Of a stretch of 42,348 nucleotides of DNA, positions 39,841 to 42,348 are shown piece by piece; the stretch's first letter is position 1; every line of letters starts with the position of its first letter. Both the position numbers and the translations under genes were made by a program. Below the pieces are notes generated by a model, which did not search any database, was not told the origin of the DNA, and worked only from the letters and a program-made list of their open reading frames with translations. The stretch covers positions 1-42,348 of the forward strand of contig NZ_JAIPUT010000039.1 in the NCBI RefSeq assembly GCF_020055635.1, given 5' to 3'. Source of the DNA: Marivita sp. GTDB lineage: Bacteria > Pseudomonadota > Alphaproteobacteria > Rhodobacterales > Rhodobacteraceae.

Positions 39841-40677
39841 ATGAACACTCTCGTGAAATCTGGTGTCGGGACCCTGGCATTGGTCGCCGCCCTATCCGCG
39901 ACCTCCGTATCCGCGCAAACCCTCGTCGGACGCGACTCCGTCGCCGCCGACCGCAATGAAGACCTGCTCGAGGCCATCGAAGACGATGCAGAGCGCGATC
40001 TGGACCGGTTCGGCAACGAAGGCCGTCCGCAGGGCTTTGATGGCTCCATCGCGGTGCGCGGCATCGCCTCCACCGGCAACACCGACAGCCTCGACATCGG
40101 CATCGGCTCGGACCTGAACTATGTCTGGGGCCCGAACGGAATCGAGCTTCAATTGAACTACGTCTACGGCGAAGATGACGGCGACAAGACCGAGGAAAGC
40201 CTGTTTTACGACCTCGAATACACACGTGATTTCACCCCGGTAGTGTTCGGCTTTGCCAAGGTGCAGGGATCGGTCGACGAGTTCTCTGAGTACGAAACCG
40301 ACACCTTCCTGAGCCTCGGCGCGGGCTACCGCATCTTCAACGAAGACACCCGCCAGTGGTCGGTTCAGGGTGGCCCCGGCTACCGCTTTGCCGAGATTTC
40401 CGACGTGACTCGCGGCGACATCGACGAAGGTGCCTTCGGTATCAGCTCGGACTATGCGCACAAGCTAACGGACACAGTGTTTCTGACCAATGACACCGAT
40501 GTGATCTGGTCGGAATCCGACACCGTGGTGTTCAACGATCTCGCACTGAACGTATCGATGACCAACAGCGTGGCGCTGCGCACAAGCATCCTGACCGAGT
40601 ACCACTCGGAAGTGGCACGTGGCGTCGATCACTATGACAACACCTACGGCGTTTCGCTGGTCTACTCGTTCAACTGA
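39841..40677 (+). CDS. DUF481-family outer-membrane protein
   Basis: This 278-residue protein has a signal peptide of about 25 residues ending in SVSA. An acidic stretch and a beta-rich domain follow, with DGSIAVRGIASTGNTDSLDI and YGVSLVYSFN at the end. DUF481 proteins (YdiY-like, salt-induced outer-membrane protein) form small barrels of unknown role. The acidic character fits a marine periplasm or outer membrane. The ribosome site AAGGAA lies eight bases upstream. A strong intrinsic terminator follows, so it is probably transcribed alone. Confidence 0.85.
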   Translation: MNTLVKSGVGTLALVAALSATSVSAQTLVGRDSVAADRNEDLLEAIEDDAERDLDRFGNEGRPQGFDGSIAVRGIASTGNTDSLDIGIGSDLNYVWGPNGIELQLNYVYGEDDGDKTEESLFYDLEYTRDFTPVVFGFAKVQGSVDEFSEYETDTFLSLGAGYRIFNEDTRQWSVQGGPGYRFAEISDVTRGDIDEGAFGISSDYAHKLTDTVFLTNDTDVIWSESDTVVFNDLALNVSMTNSVALRTSILTEYHSEVARGVDHYDNTYGVSLVYSFN

Positions 40678-40703
40678 TCTAGCGAAGATCCTCATGTAAA
40701 CTT

Positions 40704-40730
40704 GGGGCGGAGCAATCCGCCCCTTTTTTT
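40704..40730 (+). terminator. Intrinsic terminator after DUF481 gene
   Basis: GGGGCGGA, loop GCAA and TCCGCCCC form a perfect 8-bp stem with a tetraloop, followed by seven Ts. It ends the DUF481 transcript. Confidence 0.92.
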
Positions 40731-40956
40731 GTTTTCTACTGTGTCGAGACTGTGATTTGGGATCGCTAGCAACGCTTCCAGTGTCGCATGAGCGCCTCCC
40801 CAGTTGGAGCGTCGCGTCGGCGACGTGCCGAGGTCAGCCATGCGAACGGTGCTGCCTTTCCGCCAAAGACGGCTTTCGGGATCGAGGTGAGCGAGTTGGC
40901 ACTAACGTTCAAAGCTGTCATGTTGGAGTTTCACGCGGAAACTGGAGACGACACAT

Positions 40957-41348
40957 ATGCTCGTTGTCGGCTGGCAGGAGCGGGTCCACCCGCAGCTTCT
41001 GGGACTAACCAACCTCAAAGCGAAAATCGATACTGTGGCGCGGACTTCTGGCCTGCATTCGACGCATATTGACACCTTTGTCCGCCGTGGCGTGCCGTGG
41101 GTCCGGTTTCAAACCCGGTTCGATGATGACGCGCGCTACACCGATGTCGAATGCCTGATCCAAGACCGGCGGGACGAAAAGAACACCAACGGCGTCCCGA
41201 GACGCGCATCGTCATTCGAACCAAACTTCGGATTTCGATGCGCCTTTGGACAATTGCCCTTTCGCTCACAAAGCGCACGGAGATGAAGTTTCGCATGATC
41301 ACTGGCCGCACGGCCCTGCTCAAGCATTCGATCCTTGTAAATCCCTAG
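40957..41348 (+). pseudogene. RimK-associated retropepsin-like zinc protease gene, broken
   Basis: The first frame, from ATG 40957 with GGAG upstream, gives VVGWQERVHPQLLGL, KAKIDTVARTSGLHS and then NTNGVPRRAS before losing similarity. In the family as I know it, the same point continues ETRxVIRT, and this reading resumes in the next frame as PETRIVIRTKLRISMRL, later KFRMITGRTALL and VNP before TAG 41346-41348. A one-base loss in the CCC run at 41196-41198 explains the shift. The catalytic DTGA motif is DTVA at residues 25-28, a change that should disable an aspartic protease even without the frameshift. Such genes usually precede rimK, as here. Confidence 0.75.
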
Positions 41349-41407
41349 AAGAGGAATCTTACGACGCCAATTCCGGCAGACCTCCTCCAAAAACTTAGGA
41401 AAACATC

Positions 41408-42313
41408 ATGAAAATTGCCATGCTCGCAAGAAACGCCGACCTCTATTCGCATAAGCGCCTAGTTGAGGCGGCGGAAAAACGGGGGCATGAAATCGACATC
41501 ATCAATACCCTTCGTTGTTACATGAATATCGCCTCGCGCCGCCCCGAGATTTTCTACAACGGCGAAAAGCTCGAAGGATATGATGCGGTCATCCCGCGGA
41601 TCGGCGCTTCGGTTACGTTCTACGGGACGGCCGTTCTGCGCCAATTTGAGATGATGGGCGTGTATCCCCTGAACGAAAGCGTCGGAATCGGGCGATCACG
41701 GGACAAGTTGCGTTCCATGCAACTTCTGGCGCGCGACGGAATTGGCTTGCCGGTGACAACCTTCGCCCATGATCCGAAAGTCGCGGACGAGGTTGTCGAG
41801 CTGGCAGGAGGCACTCCAGTGGTCATCAAGCTCCTGGAAGGCACGCAAGGCTTGGGCGTGGTTCTGGCCGACACGAACCGGTCGGCGAAGTCGGTGATCG
41901 AAGCGTTCCGGTCAACCAACACCAACATCCTTGTGCAGGAGTTCATAAAAGAAGCCGGGGGGACGGATATCCGTGCCATTGTGGTCGGAGGCCGGGTGAT
42001 CGCTGCGATGAAACGGAGCGGCGCCGAAGGCGAGTTCCGGTCCAACCTGCATCGCGGCGGATCTGCGGCAGTGGTCAAACTCTCCCCCGAAGAACGCTCG
42101 ACCGCCGTGCGTGCGGCAAAGGCGATGGGGCTGAACGCATGCGGCGTCGATATGCTGCGCGCAAATCACGGGCCGGTGGTGATGGAGGTAAACTCATCGC
42201 CGGGTCTGGAGGGCGTGGAAAAGGCAACGGGCTTGGATATCGCGGGCAAGATGATCGAGTTTCTTGAAAAGAACGCCAAACCGCATTCAACCAAGACCAA
42301 AGGCAGGGGCTGA
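41408..42313 (+). CDS. RimK-family ATP-grasp ligase
   Basis: This 301-residue ATP-grasp enzyme of the RimK family links glutamate to a target. In E. coli RimK adds glutamates to ribosomal protein S6, and relatives make other peptides. The N-terminal domain starts [20 protein letters not shown]. The ATP-grasp region has [19 protein letters not shown] and [14 protein letters not shown], and the metal-site end is [12 protein letters not shown]. The length is normal. It overlaps the following aspartoacylase-like gene by TGATG and follows a broken protease gene that is normally part of this cluster. Loss of the protease may change the pathway but not the ligase itself. Confidence 0.9.
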   Translation: MKIAMLARNADLYSHKRLVEAAEKRGHEIDIINTLRCYMNIASRRPEIFYNGEKLEGYDAVIPRIGASVTFYGTAVLRQFEMMGVYPLNESVGIGRSRDKLRSMQLLARDGIGLPVTTFAHDPKVADEVVELAGGTPVVIKLLEGTQGLGVVLADTNRSAKSVIEAFRSTNTNILVQEFIKEAGGTDIRAIVVGGRVIAAMKRSGAEGEFRSNLHRGGSAAVVKLSPEERSTAVRAAKAMGLNACGVDMLRANHGPVVMEVNSSPGLEGVEKATGLDIAGKMIEFLEKNAKPHSTKTKGRG

Positions 42314-42348
42314 TGCAGAAGCGTGCCGCATTCGACATCGGGGGCGAG
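42313..42348 (+). CDS. Succinylglutamate desuccinylase/aspartoacylase-like gene, start only
   Basis: Only 12 codons fall inside the window ([12 protein letters not shown]). The AFDIGGE start resembles the opening of aspartoacylase-like proteins that often follow rimK, and the ATG overlaps the rimK stop as TGATG. The identification rests on these few residues and the gene order. Confidence 0.5.
   Translation, partial: MQKRAAFDIGGE

Overview
The window looks like chromosomal DNA of a marine alphaproteobacterium of the Rhodobacteraceae (Roseobacter group). This rests on GC-rich coding sequence, several ABC uptake systems, a PHA synthase, RimK next to an aspartoacylase-like gene, and dense ATGA/TGATG-coupled operons. 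The assignment is an inference from gene content; there is no rRNA or other marker gene, and no tRNA or CRISPR was seen.

Layout. (1) 1-5.5 kb: a dipeptide/oligopeptide-type ABC importer (binding protein, two permeases, fused double ATPase). (2) 5.6-6.9 kb: an AhpD-like gene divergent from a TetR regulator. (3) 7.1-9.1 kb: the frameshifted tail of a P-type cation ATPase, still ATGA-coupled to a PHA synthase. (4) 9.3-27.0 kb: the core, a large sugar/polyol locus. It holds two ribose/xylose-type ABC importers, three Gfo/Idh/MocA dehydrogenases, an SDR and a GMC oxidoreductase, with two paralogous regulators of unusual design. Each regulator has an N-terminal winged helix joined to a complete extracellular-type (SBP_bac_1) solute-binding domain, with no signal peptide. 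(5) 27.0-28.7 kb: gene-poor DNA and a ParD/ParE-like toxin-antitoxin pair. (6) 28.7-38.4 kb: an SLC13-type transporter, a double PRC-barrel protein, an isoaspartyl methyltransferase fused to an internally deleted erythromycin-esterase domain, a 44-residue membrane peptide, a heterodimeric ABC exporter and a PsiE-like protein. (7) 38.8-42.3 kb: a LysR regulator, a DUF481 outer-membrane protein, a broken retropepsin-like protease gene, rimK and the first codons of an aspartoacylase-like gene.

The main point of interest is region 4. The two winged-helix/SBP fusions are probably cytoplasmic one-component sensors that read a sugar with a fold borrowed from periplasmic binding proteins. Short related sequences recur in the promoter regions expected for their targets. 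A TGTCCA-N3-TGGAAT site lies between regulator 1 and the divergent iolG-like gene and again upstream of ABC system 1. A GTCCAAATCTGA site lies between regulator 2 and the GMC gene and again between the SBP and permease genes of ABC system 2, with a looser copy nearby. This suggests two parallel regulons, each pairing an importer with oxidoreductases for its substrate. The substrates cannot be named from sequence; IolG-like motifs suggest cyclitols or pyranoses.

Several genes show decay: a P-type ATPase relic, the deleted esterase domain, and a protease with both a frameshift and an altered DTGA motif. A diverged 150-bp repeat occurs in opposite orientations at the left edge and at 37.6 kb. 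Frames, starts and motifs were read by eye; no database search was run.
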